From contig QCIO01000001.1 in the NCBI GenBank assembly GCA_003216635.1, forward strand, positions 179,202 through 243,201: DNA of 64,000 nucleotides, read 5' to 3'. Made by a program: the position numbers and the translations under genes. The notes beneath the pieces are model-generated. The model was not told the DNA's origin. It made no database searches and saw only the letters and a list, made by a program, of their open reading frames with translations. Of the stretch, positions 21,342-29,539 are shown in pieces (the first letter of the stretch is position 1; every line of letters begins with the position of its first letter). Source of the stretch: Prochlorococcus sp. AG-402-L23 (GTDB taxonomy: Bacteria > Cyanobacteriota > Cyanobacteriia > PCC-6307 > Cyanobiaceae).

Positions 21342-22256
21342 ATGCATGAATTTCTTCCATACGCCTGGTTCGAAGGTAAATGTATTCCATTTAAAGAAGC
21401 AAAAATATCAATAGCTACTCATGCACTACATTATGGTACTGCTGCATTTGGAGGAATGCGAGCGATACCTAATCCTACAAATAAAGAAGAATTCCTTTTA
21501 TTTAGAACTGATAAACACATAAAAAGATTATCTCAAAGTGCAAAATTACTCTTAACTGATATTTCTGAAGAATATATTTTTAAAGCCTTAGAGGAAGTTA
21601 TTAAAAGAAATAAGCCAGAAAAACCTATCTATATTAGACCATTCGTATATACAAGCGATTTAGGTATAGCTCCGAGGTTACACAATATTGAAACAGATTT
21701 CTTTATTTATTGTATTGAACTAGGAGATTATCTATCCCCAGACGGAGTTTCTTGTAGAATGAGTAGTTGGACTAGACAAGAAGATAGATCTCTACCATTG
21801 AGAGGAAAAATAAGTGGAGCTTATATTACTAGTTCATTAGCTAAAACAGAAGCTAGTTTATCGGGGTTTGATGAAGCCTTGCTATTAAATTCAAGTGGTA
21901 AGGTAAGCGAAGCTAGTGGTATGAATTTATTTATTGTAAGAAATGGAGACTTAATCACGCCTGGTGTTGATCAAGATATCCTTGAGGGGATTACTAGAGC
22001 TAGTGTAATTGAATTAGCAAAATCTTTTGGAATAAATGTAATTGAAAGACCTGTTGATAAAACAGAATTATTAATAGCAGATGAAGTTTTTCTAACTGGT
22101 ACAGCAGCAAAAATTACACCAGTTAAAAAAATTGAATCAAGTAAATTAAATGGTGAAAGACCAATAATGAATAAATTAAAAAGTAAGCTTATAGAAATAA
22201 CAGAAGGTCGTTCTCAAGACTATGATAATTGGGTAACAAGAATTTCTCTAAAATAA
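21342..22256 (+). CDS. ilvE: branched-chain-amino-acid aminotransferase
   Basis: 304 residues, PLP fold-type IV. LPYAWFEGKCIPFKEAKIS at the start, HYGTAAFGGMRA, the lysine within GAYITSSLAKTEA, EASGMNLFIV, and the EVFLTGTAAKITPV phosphate-binding region are characteristic. It catalyses the last step of Val/Leu/Ile synthesis. It precedes metH by 18 bp on the same strand. Confidence 0.96.
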   Translation: MHEFLPYAWFEGKCIPFKEAKISIATHALHYGTAAFGGMRAIPNPTNKEEFLLFRTDKHIKRLSQSAKLLLTDISEEYIFKALEEVIKRNKPEKPIYIRPFVYTSDLGIAPRLHNIETDFFIYCIELGDYLSPDGVSCRMSSWTRQEDRSLPLRGKISGAYITSSLAKTEASLSGFDEALLLNSSGKVSEASGMNLFIVRNGDLITPGVDQDILEGITRASVIELAKSFGINVIERPVDKTELLIADEVFLTGTAAKITPVKKIESSKLNGERPIMNKLKSKLIEITEGRSQDYDNWVTRISLK

Positions 22257-22274
22257 ATTAATTTTTACCTAAAA

Positions 22275-25200
22275 ATGGAATCTTTCAGAACCTATTTAAA
22301 TAGAGATGAAAAGCCATTAATAATTTTTGACGGTGGTACTGGAACATCTTTTCAGAACTTAAATCTTACTGCAGACGACTTTGGAGGCAAAGAATTAGAG
22401 GGTTGTAATGAAAACCTTGTTTTATCCTCACCAAAGGTAGTTAAAAAGGTTCATAGTTCATTCTTAGCAGCAGGTTGTCATGTTATAGAAACTAATACTT
22501 TTGGAGCCTCATCAATAGTTCTTGATGAATATGATATTGCGGATAAGGCATATGAGATAAATAAAAATGCTGCATTAATAGCAAAAAAGGCTGCTGCCAA
22601 TTATGCATCAGTAGATAAGCCAAGGTTTGTTGCTGGCTCAATTGGACCAACTACTAAATTACCCACATTAGGACATATAGATTTTGATGAATTAAAGCAA
22701 TCATATAAAGAACAAATATATGGTCTTACAGATGGAGGAGTTGATCTTCTTTTAATTGAAACTTGTCAAGATGTATTACAAATTAAATCTGCCTTATTAG
22801 CGTCTAAAGAAGTACTTGATAGTAAAAATATAGATATACCTATAATGGTATCTATAACAATGGAAACAACAGGTACTATGCTTGTTGGATCTGATATCGC
22901 CTCTGCATTAACAATATTAGAGCCATTTAATATAGATATCCTTGGACTGAATTGTGCAACTGGTCCAGAACAAATGAAAGAACATATTAAATATTTATCT
23001 GAAAATTCTCCTTTCGCTATAAGCTGTATTCCCAATGCAGGACTTCCTGAAAATATTGGTGGTGTAGCTCACTACAGATTAAAGCCAATAGAATTAAAGA
23101 TGCAGTTAATGAATTTTATATATGACTTTAAGATTCAATTAATAGGTGGATGTTGTGGGACAACACCTGAACATATTAAATATCTTTCTTCAATAATCGA
23201 TGAAATTAATTATAACCAAAGGTCTAACAAAATTGTTAATAACAATTTAAGTGGTTATATTCCTTCTGCATCATCAATATATAATTCTGTACCGTACAAA
23301 CAAGACAATTCTATCTTGATTGTAGGAGAAAGATTAAATGCAAGTGGATCTAAAAAGGTAAGGGAGTTATTAAATAACGACGATTGGGATGGACTAGTTT
23401 CAATTGCCAAGCAACAACAAAAAGAAAATGCACACGTTCTTGATGTGAATGTTGATTATGTGGGGAGAGACGGAGTGAAAGATATGAAAGAAATAACTTC
23501 AAGACTTGTTACCAATATAAATTTGCCATTAATGATTGACTCTACAGATGCTGACAAAATGGAAAGTGGATTAAAGTCAGCTGGTGGTAAATGTATTATA
23601 AATTCAACCAATTACGAAGACGGCAATGAAAGGTTTGATCAAGTACTAAATTTAGCCTTAGGGTATGGTTCAGGTCTTGTTGTAGGAACTATTGATGAAG
23701 ATGGAATGGCAAGGAATGCAGATAAAAAATATAACATTGTAAAACGAGCGCTTAATAGAACCAGAGAATGTGGCTTGTCAGATTATGAGCTATTTTTTGA
23801 TCCATTAGCTCTGCCAATATCTACTGGGATAGAAGAAGATAGATTAAACGCTAAAGAAACAATTACTGCTATTTCAAAAATTCGTGAAAATTTTCCAGAT
23901 ATTCATATCATACTGGGGATATCAAACATTAGTTTTGGTCTTTCACCATTATCAAGAATTAATCTAAATTCAATATTTTTAGATGAGTGCATTAAAGCAG
24001 GATTGGATTCTGCTATCATCGCACCAAATAAAATTTTGCCATTATCAAAAATTTCTGAAGAAACTAAAAAGCTTTGCTTAGATTTGATATATGACAAAAG
24101 AGAATTTGAAAATGATATTTGTATTTATGATCCATTAGTAGAATTAACAATGGCTTTTCAAGATTTATCTATTCAAGATTTCAAAAAAGCATCTTCAGAA
24201 AATAAAAACCTAACTCTGGAAGAAAGTCTAAAAAATCATATTATTGATGGAGAAAAAATAGGTTTAGAGGAGCAATTAAATAAAGCGTTAAAAAAATATA
24301 AACCTCTTGAAATAATTAATACTTTTTTACTTGATGGGATGAAAGTTGTAGGAGATTTATTTGGTTCAGGTCAAATGCAATTGCCATTTGTACTCCAATC
24401 AGCAGAAACAATGAAATTTGCTGTTTCAATTTTAGAACCATATATGGAAATTGTAGATAAAAACATATCAAATGGAAAACTCTTAATTGCAACTGTCAAA
24501 GGCGATGTTCATGATATTGGAAAAAATTTGGTTGATATAATACTTACAAATAATGGTTATGACGTTATAAATCTTGGAATAAAGCAAGATGTTTCAGCAA
24601 TTATAGATGCACAAAAGAAGCACAATGCAGATTGCATCGCTATGAGCGGATTACTTGTTAAATCAACTGCTTTTATGAAAGATAATTTAGAGGCTTTTAA
24701 CAATGAAGATATTAGTGTACCAGTAATATTAGGAGGCGCAGCCTTAACTCCAAAATTTGTAAATGAGGACTGCAGCAAAATATATAACGGGAAAATATTG
24801 TACGGAAAAGATGCGTTCACTGATCTTAAATTCATGAATGAATATATGGATAATAAAAAAAAGGGTAATTGGTCAAATACAGAGGGATTCATTAACAATG
24901 AGGGTATAAATATTAAATTAGCCTCATCAAAATCCAATTCTCAAACTGTTAAAAAATCAATATCTATAGATATAGATACTTATAAATTAAATTCAAAAGA
25001 AAATTTTATAAGATCTAAATTTATAAATGAAGAAGAACCAATTCAAGCTCCTTTCTTGGGAACAAAAGTATTGAACGACATTGATATAGATTTAAATAAG
25101 TTAATTTTTTATTTAGATACAAAAGCTCTTTTTAGCGGACAATGGCAAATAAAAAAAGGAAAAAACCAAAGCGTAAATGAATACAATAACTATTTGGATT

Positions 25201-25841
25201 CATATGCTAAACCATTGTTAGATAAATGGTTAGATACAATTATAGAAAAAAAACTTATCTCACCCAAAGCAGTTTATGGATATTTCAAATGCGGGAGAAA
25301 AGATAATAGTATCTTCTTATTTGATGATAAATCATTAAATAAAATATCCCAATTTAATTTTCCAAGACAAAAATCTGGGAATAATTTATGCATAGCTGAT
25401 TTCTATTGTGATTTAAAAAATGATAAACCGATAGATATATTTCCTATGCAGGCTGTAACGATGGGGGATATTGCTAGTGAATATTCTCAAAAATTATTTA
25501 AAGAAGATAAATATAGCGATTATTTAATATTCCATGGACTTACAGTGCAATTAGCAGAAGCTCTAGCTGAGTATGTTCATGCATTAATTCGCATTGAATG
25601 TGGTTTTAGGACTGAAGAACCAGACAAAAATAGAGATATACTAGCTCAAAAATATAGAGGAGCTAGATATTCTTTTGGTTATCCTGCATGTCCAAAAGTA
25701 TCTGATTCAAACATACAATTATCATTGTTGGATGCAAAAAGAATAAACTTGACAATGGATGAATCTGAACAACTTCATCCAGAACAAAGTACTACAGCTA
25801 TCATTTCACTACACTCAAAAGCTAAATATTTCAGCGCTTAA
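22275..25841 (+). CDS. metH: cobalamin-dependent methionine synthase
   Basis: 1188 residues with all four MetH modules. Residues 1-320: homocysteine methyltransferase barrel with zinc cysteines in NCATG (~226) and GGCCGT (~291). Residues ~345-610: methyl-THF pterin-binding barrel (IVGERLNASGSKKVREL, LDVNVDYVGRDG). Residues ~660-860: B12 cap and binding domain, with the cobalt-ligand His in DVHDIGKNLV (~746), then SGLLVKS and GGAALT. Residues ~950-1180: AdoMet reactivation domain, with RIECGFRTEEP and the RGARYSFGYPACP signature. A requirement for corrinoid fits cobN and cobU nearby. Convergent with the small acidic gene downstream. Confidence 0.98.
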   Translation: MESFRTYLNRDEKPLIIFDGGTGTSFQNLNLTADDFGGKELEGCNENLVLSSPKVVKKVHSSFLAAGCHVIETNTFGASSIVLDEYDIADKAYEINKNAALIAKKAAANYASVDKPRFVAGSIGPTTKLPTLGHIDFDELKQSYKEQIYGLTDGGVDLLLIETCQDVLQIKSALLASKEVLDSKNIDIPIMVSITMETTGTMLVGSDIASALTILEPFNIDILGLNCATGPEQMKEHIKYLSENSPFAISCIPNAGLPENIGGVAHYRLKPIELKMQLMNFIYDFKIQLIGGCCGTTPEHIKYLSSIIDEINYNQRSNKIVNNNLSGYIPSASSIYNSVPYKQDNSILIVGERLNASGSKKVRELLNNDDWDGLVSIAKQQQKENAHVLDVNVDYVGRDGVKDMKEITSRLVTNINLPLMIDSTDADKMESGLKSAGGKCIINSTNYEDGNERFDQVLNLALGYGSGLVVGTIDEDGMARNADKKYNIVKRALNRTRECGLSDYELFFDPLALPISTGIEEDRLNAKETITAISKIRENFPDIHIILGISNISFGLSPLSRINLNSIFLDECIKAGLDSAIIAPNKILPLSKISEETKKLCLDLIYDKREFENDICIYDPLVELTMAFQDLSIQDFKKASSENKNLTLEESLKNHIIDGEKIGLEEQLNKALKKYKPLEIINTFLLDGMKVVGDLFGSGQMQLPFVLQSAETMKFAVSILEPYMEIVDKNISNGKLLIATVKGDVHDIGKNLVDIILTNNGYDVINLGIKQDVSAIIDAQKKHNADCIAMSGLLVKSTAFMKDNLEAFNNEDISVPVILGGAALTPKFVNEDCSKIYNGKILYGKDAFTDLKFMNEYMDNKKKGNWSNTEGFINNEGINIKLASSKSNSQTVKKSISIDIDTYKLNSKENFIRSKFINEEEPIQAPFLGTKVLNDIDIDLNKLIFYLDTKALFSGQWQIKKGKNQSVNEYNNYLDSYAKPLLDKWLDTIIEKKLISPKAVYGYFKCGRKDNSIFLFDDKSLNKISQFNFPRQKSGNNLCIADFYCDLKNDKPIDIFPMQAVTMGDIASEYSQKLFKEDKYSDYLIFHGLTVQLAEALAEYVHALIRIECGFRTEEPDKNRDILAQKYRGARYSFGYPACPKVSDSNIQLSLLDAKRINLTMDESEQLHPEQSTTAIISLHSKAKYFSA

Positions 25842-25850
25842 GCTAAATCT

Positions 25851-26069
25851 TTAGTTGTTTTCTAAATATTCAATAATTTCTTCCTGTAGTTCTTCCATCG
25901 TTTCATTATCACCCAGATCAATTCCCTCACCCGCGGCATCCTGTGTTAACTCAAGATAATATGAAGCACCATCACTAGATAAAAATTCTAATGCAGAGGT
26001 TTCATCACTATCTTTAAACGCTTCATAAAGAGCTTTAAATGCTATGTTTTCAGTAAAGTCCCAATCCAT
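25851..26069 (-). CDS. small acidic conserved hypothetical protein
   Basis: 72 residues, strongly acidic, mostly helical in appearance, ending TMEELQEEIIEYLENN. Contains a repeated-looking pattern ENIAFKALYEAFKDSDETSALEFL. No membrane segment, cysteine or known motif. Standing alone between convergent metH and divergent DUF2237, with good coding composition. I do not recognise its function. Confidence 0.7.
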   Translation of the reverse strand: MDWDFTENIAFKALYEAFKDSDETSALEFLSSDGASYYLELTQDAAGEGIDLGDNETMEELQEEIIEYLENN

Positions 26070-26168
26070 AATGATAAAAACCTTATTAGAATTATTACCT
26101 CCTTACCCCCCATACTCGTCAACCTTTTTTAAAGAAATGTTGGTGTTTTATTATTACAAAAAAAATCT

Positions 26169-26552
26169 ATGACCATAAATAATCAAACACAGTTAAATGT
26201 CCTAGGAGAAAAAATTGAGATTTGCAGTTGCGCACCTATGACAGGGTGGTTCAGAGATGGATTTTGCAACTATGACAAAAATGATGGAGGGAATCATTCT
26301 ATATGTTGTGTAATGGATGATAATTTCCTGAAATATAGTAAATCACAAGGTAATGATTTAATAACTCCCATGCCTATTTATTCCTTCCCAGGACTAAAGG
26401 ATGGTGATCATTGGTGTATTTGTCTTGATAGGTGGAAGCAAGCATTATTAGACGGTCTTGCACCAAAAGTCATATTAGAATCAACACATATTGTAGTCTT
26501 AGAATCAGTACCTCTGGAAAAATTGAAAGAATATCAATTTAATAAAAAGTAA
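26169..26552 (+). CDS. DUF2237 family protein
   Basis: 127 residues covering one full DUF2237 domain: NVLGEKIEICSCAPMTGWFRDGFC, then HSICCVMDDNFLKYSKSQGNDL, PGLKDGDHWCICLDRWKQAL and PKVILESTH. Several cysteines (CSC, FC, ICC, CIC) are conserved in this family and may bind metal, but this is unproven. Soluble, no signal peptide. Function unknown. Confidence 0.85.
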   Translation: MTINNQTQLNVLGEKIEICSCAPMTGWFRDGFCNYDKNDGGNHSICCVMDDNFLKYSKSQGNDLITPMPIYSFPGLKDGDHWCICLDRWKQALLDGLAPKVILESTHIVVLESVPLEKLKEYQFNKK

Positions 26553-26600
26553 TTACAAGTTTATTTTTTTTTTTAAAATGATTATGATTATTTTTTTTAA

Positions 26601-27431
26601 ATGAGTTTAGAAATATATTGGAAAAAAGCACTAGAACAAACTCGATTATCAATTGATGATGAATCATTATATCCTCTCAAAACTGTTATTATTACAGGAG
26701 ATTTATATGAAAAAGACGACTTCATAATTAGGAAACTCGATACTTTAAAATTTAATAAAAAAAAAATTTATGGTCCTAAGCAAAATCCATTTTGTCCTTG
26801 GGAAAAGATACTAGAAATTGATAAAATTGGTTATAATCATCAACTAATATTAAATAAGTACCCTGTACAAAAAGGTCATATTTTACTTATTACAAATGAG
26901 TGGAAACCTCAAAATGGATGGTTAGATATTAAAGATTGGAGAGCGATCCAACAAGTTAATAAAGATACTAGTGGATTATGGTTTTTCAATAGTTCTCCAA
27001 TTGCGGGTGCAAGTCAACCTCACAGGCATTTTCAACTTCTGCGTAGATCTAAAGGTGAGATATCATGCCCTAGAGAAAATTGGTTTTTAGAGATGAACTC
27101 ATATCAAGATCTAAATAGTAAGCTTAAAAAAAATATTATTGTATCAAAATTTAATTTTTTAGAAAATTCATCATCTCTTTTTGAATTTTATTTAGAATTA
27201 TGCAAGAAATTAGGACTTGGGGACCCTATTAGTGATAAGAAACCGATATATCCTTACAATATTTTAATAACTAATGAATGGATCGCTATTATTAAGAGAA
27301 AAAATGATCATATTCATGGTTTCAGTATAAACGGTTTAGGATTTGCAGGATATCTATTAGTAACTGAAAAATCAAATATTAATTATTTAAAGAAATTTGG
27401 CCCTGAAAAACTTCTAGAAAGTTTTGTTTGA
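26601..27431 (+). CDS. ATP adenylyltransferase / Ap4A phosphorylase-like protein
   Basis: 276 residues. The HIT-superfamily histidine segment is SQPHRHFQLLRR at about residues 138-148; upstream are NPFCPWEK and HQLILNKYPVQKGHILLIT, and later YPYNILITNEWIAIIKR. This matches the Apa1/Apa2-type Ap4A phosphorylases of cyanobacteria, which cleave Ap4A to ADP and ATP (or the reverse). Somewhat shorter than yeast Apa1. Faces the small gene at 27435 tail to tail. Confidence 0.85.
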   Translation: MSLEIYWKKALEQTRLSIDDESLYPLKTVIITGDLYEKDDFIIRKLDTLKFNKKKIYGPKQNPFCPWEKILEIDKIGYNHQLILNKYPVQKGHILLITNEWKPQNGWLDIKDWRAIQQVNKDTSGLWFFNSSPIAGASQPHRHFQLLRRSKGEISCPRENWFLEMNSYQDLNSKLKKNIIVSKFNFLENSSSLFEFYLELCKKLGLGDPISDKKPIYPYNILITNEWIAIIKRKNDHIHGFSINGLGFAGYLLVTEKSNINYLKKFGPEKLLESFV

Positions 27432-27434
27432 ATA

Positions 27435-27626
27435 CTAGTTAGTTACTTCAACTTCTTTATCCCTGCTTATTTGGCTTTCTAGAACTTCTATAGATGCTGT
27501 TACGGAGGCGATTTTACGTTCAAGTGAATCCTTAATATAATTAAGCATTTCTAATCTCTTATGTTGATAAAAACTCTTTTTTTCTTTAGATGACTTGAAA
27601 TAACAATTAAACATTTTTATTTTCAT
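27435..27626 (-). CDS. small coiled-coil hypothetical protein
   Basis: 63 residues, basic N-terminus (KIKMFNCYFKSSKEKKSFYQHK) followed by an amphipathic helix RLEMLNYIKDSLERKIASVTASIEVLESQIS. A later Met (RLEML) could also serve as start. No known motif. It ends 3 bp from the stop of the Ap4A phosphorylase-like gene. Not recognised. Confidence 0.55.
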   Translation of the reverse strand: MKIKMFNCYFKSSKEKKSFYQHKRLEMLNYIKDSLERKIASVTASIEVLESQISRDKEVEVTN

Positions 27627-27757
27627 TATAAAAAGATACTTAATTGACTTGTGACATGAAAATAAATTGGTTTTAATTTAAAAACAATTTTCCGTATGGA
27701 CTTTCAATTTTTTTTGAATAAAATTAAATAAATTCCATACTATTCAAGAAAATATTA

Positions 27758-28783
27758 TTGAATATTCCTGAAAATTCAAATACAAAAAGAATTTCAATTG
27801 ATTTACCTGAGGAACTAATTTCCAGGTTTGATCAATTACGAAAAGAGTGGGGATTTAGAGCAAGAGGACCTGTAATAGAAAAGATACTTAAAGAACTTCT
27901 TCAAGATGATGATTTAATACCTAAGAACCAACAACAAGAAATAGACTTTAATGAGAAGAATAATAATGAAAATTTAAATATTGATGAAGATACTGCATTG
28001 GTATTAATTAAATCAGACGTAATAAAAGAAGTTAATGAGATATCTTTGAATAAAAGATTTACAAATAACAATCAATATAATGAAAAAGCTAACTCAAACA
28101 TAAGCCTTCCTAATTTTGTTGAAAAAAAAGTAAAGAATCTAAGAAGAAGTATTAATATTGAAAAATTAAAGGAGAATATTAATGATATTCAAATTAATAC
28201 AATTAAAGAAACTGAATTAATAAAATGTCGAATTGAGTTAATTAGTCATTGGAAAACCTTATATGGATCAGTTCCTAATGATAATGTAGTAGAAGCTTCG
28301 ATGGATTGGTTTGAAAGGGATATATGGCCAAACCTTGATGGAACTGAAAATCTACCCTTTACGTGGAGTGCAGCCAATAAATTAATGTCAGAATTATGCC
28401 CATTTTGGATAAAGAAAAATCCATCCCTTGAAACAATTTTATTAATGATTGGCGTATTAGAAGACCCTTTTGCTACATCAGATCTTATAAATAGAATACC
28501 AACACTTATGAGAAGGTTTGTAAGTAGATTTAAGCGAAATAATAGATCAAATTCATTTGAAACGTTGGACTCAACAATGACAGTACATGGAGCACTTAAA
28601 TTATTGAATTTATCAACATCCGCAGGATCAGCTCATACGTTCCGTAAAATTAGGGAGGCCTATAAATCAATTGCCTTAGAAACGCATCCAGATGCTGGAG
28701 GATCTACAGACCAAATGAGAAAATTAAATGAAGCCTATCAATTGCTAAAAAATCTTTATAGAAATAAGTATATAAATTCTTAA
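27758..28783 (+). CDS. ribbon-helix-helix / J-domain fusion protein
   Basis: 341 residues starting at TTG 27758; no in-frame ATG lies near the start. Residues ~8-48 form a CopG/Arc-like ribbon-helix-helix segment: TKRISIDLPEELISRFDQL then GPVIEKILKELL. Residues ~55-135 are Asn/Lys rich and likely flexible. A middle domain (~140-270) contains NVVEASMDWFERDIWPNLDG and FTWSAANKLMSEL. The C-terminal ~275-338 is a J-domain with the HPD tripeptide in ETHPDAGGSTDQMRKLNEAYQLL. It could tether DnaK to DNA or to a DNA-bound partner (inference). Its stop codon lies inside the first of three 47-bp palindromic elements. Confidence 0.75.
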   Translation: MNIPENSNTKRISIDLPEELISRFDQLRKEWGFRARGPVIEKILKELLQDDDLIPKNQQQEIDFNEKNNNENLNIDEDTALVLIKSDVIKEVNEISLNKRFTNNNQYNEKANSNISLPNFVEKKVKNLRRSINIEKLKENINDIQINTIKETELIKCRIELISHWKTLYGSVPNDNVVEASMDWFERDIWPNLDGTENLPFTWSAANKLMSELCPFWIKKNPSLETILLMIGVLEDPFATSDLINRIPTLMRRFVSRFKRNNRSNSFETLDSTMTVHGALKLLNLSTSAGSAHTFRKIREAYKSIALETHPDAGGSTDQMRKLNEAYQLLKNLYRNKYINS

Positions 28784-28824
28784 ATAAGACTTATTATAAG
28801 TCTAATTAATAGTCTCATATAAGA
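28778..28824. repeat. 47-bp paired-palindrome element, copy A
   Basis: TCTTAAATAAGA (28778-28789), a 23-bp core, then TCTCATATAAGA (28813-28824); palindrome start-to-start spacing 35 bp. The first palindrome covers the stop codon of the RHH/J-domain gene. Over 41 aligned positions it matches copy B at 34 without gaps. Same layout as copies B and C. Confidence 0.75.
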
Positions 28825-29185
28825 TAGCTTTTAAGTGAAAAATTTCTAATCTTTATCAATCATTTTTATTCAATTATATAGAAACAATTATTATGTATAA
28901 ATGGAAATAAAAAAAATTACTTTTATAATAAAAAATTCTTTGTATAGCACTTCTTATATAAGACTTACTTTTAGTCTATTGTATAGTCTTATATAAGATA
29001 ACTAAGATAAATTAATTATTCAATTTGAATGAATCATTTCCAAACTGCTTAATCCGTGGGAAAAATTAAAAATTGCATAATAAATCAGTAATTTATGTCC
29101 GTTCAATGTCCAAGAAATTAATAATGGCTAAAAAGTATTGCTATAAGTGGATTTTATATATTCCCGTACTGCCTTAAAGACAGTA
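28784..29185. other. gene-free 400-bp stretch with repeat elements
   Basis: No credible ORF longer than about 17 codons on either strand. It contains most of palindromic element A, all of element B (28952-28998) and a terminator-like hairpin at the right edge. The remaining sequence is plain AT-rich DNA. Confidence 0.6.
28952..28998. repeat. 47-bp paired-palindrome element, copy B
   Basis: TCTTATATAAGA at 28952-28963, a 23-bp core containing TTTTAGTCTATTG, then a second perfect TCTTATATAAGA at 28987-28998. Both 12-mers are full palindromes, spaced 35 bp start to start. This is the most symmetric of the three copies. Confidence 0.8.
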
Positions 29186-29186
29186 C
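29166..29186. terminator. stem-loop at the 3' end of the small secreted-protein gene
   Basis: GTACTG (29166-29171) pairs with CAGTAC (29181-29186) around a 9-base centre in which CTT and AAG can extend the helix. It abuts the stop codon of the leftward gene at 29186-29446 and is followed in that direction by A/T-rich DNA. Probably a transcript end; no long T run was seen, so confidence is moderate. Confidence 0.5.
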
Positions 29187-29446
29187 TACTTAGATTGAAG
29201 CTTTTCAATAGCAGTTTGTTTATCAATGCTAGGGACATCACTTAATCCGTTAGCATCAAACCAAGGGGCGCTGGCCCAATCAAATCCTTCCCCAAAAGTA
29301 TTATCTGGTGCAGTTATATACCAATGACATGAAGCATCTGGTATGTCAACAGCACATTTTGACCAATCATCTGACCACTGAGGGACTTGTACCCACAGCA
29401 CTGAAGATAGAAGTAGAGATAGGAAATTGATCATAAAACTTATCAT
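29186..29446 (-). CDS. small secreted hypothetical protein
   Basis: 86 residues. MISFMINFLSLLLSSVLWV is a signal-peptide-like N-terminus; the rest is Trp/Asp rich (PQWSDDWSKCAVDIPDASCHWY, FDWASAPWFDANG) with two cysteines able to form a disulfide. Likely exported or periplasmic. It is the only gene in a ~750-bp region and is bracketed by palindromic elements B (187 bp beyond its 3' end) and C (35 bp upstream of its start). Not recognised. Confidence 0.65.
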   Translation of the reverse strand: MISFMINFLSLLLSSVLWVQVPQWSDDWSKCAVDIPDASCHWYITAPDNTFGEGFDWASAPWFDANGLSDVPSIDKQTAIEKLQSK

Positions 29447-29480
29447 ACAACATTAATTAGTTTTACAGGATTATTATCTA

Positions 29481-29527
29481 TCTTATATAAGAATTATATA
29501 TAGACTATTTTATGGTCTCATATGAGA
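29481..29527. repeat. 47-bp paired-palindrome element, copy C
   Basis: TCTTATATAAGA (29481-29492), a 23-bp core, then TCTCATATGAGA (29516-29527). Compared with copy B, both arms of the second palindrome changed (T to C and A to G), so dyad symmetry is kept. Start-to-start spacing is again 35 bp. It lies between the starts/ends of the small secreted gene and pheT. Confidence 0.78.
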
Positions 29528-29539
29528 TTAACAATAAAA

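Noticed and set aside
24557..24937. 126-codon ORF opposite metH
   Set aside because: Lies inside the cobalamin-binding domain of metH in the opposite strand; no independent support.
28778..29527. Three repeats considered as a CRISPR array
   Set aside because: Copies are 127 and 482 bp apart with unrelated and gene-bearing intervals, are internally palindromic, and no cas genes are present.
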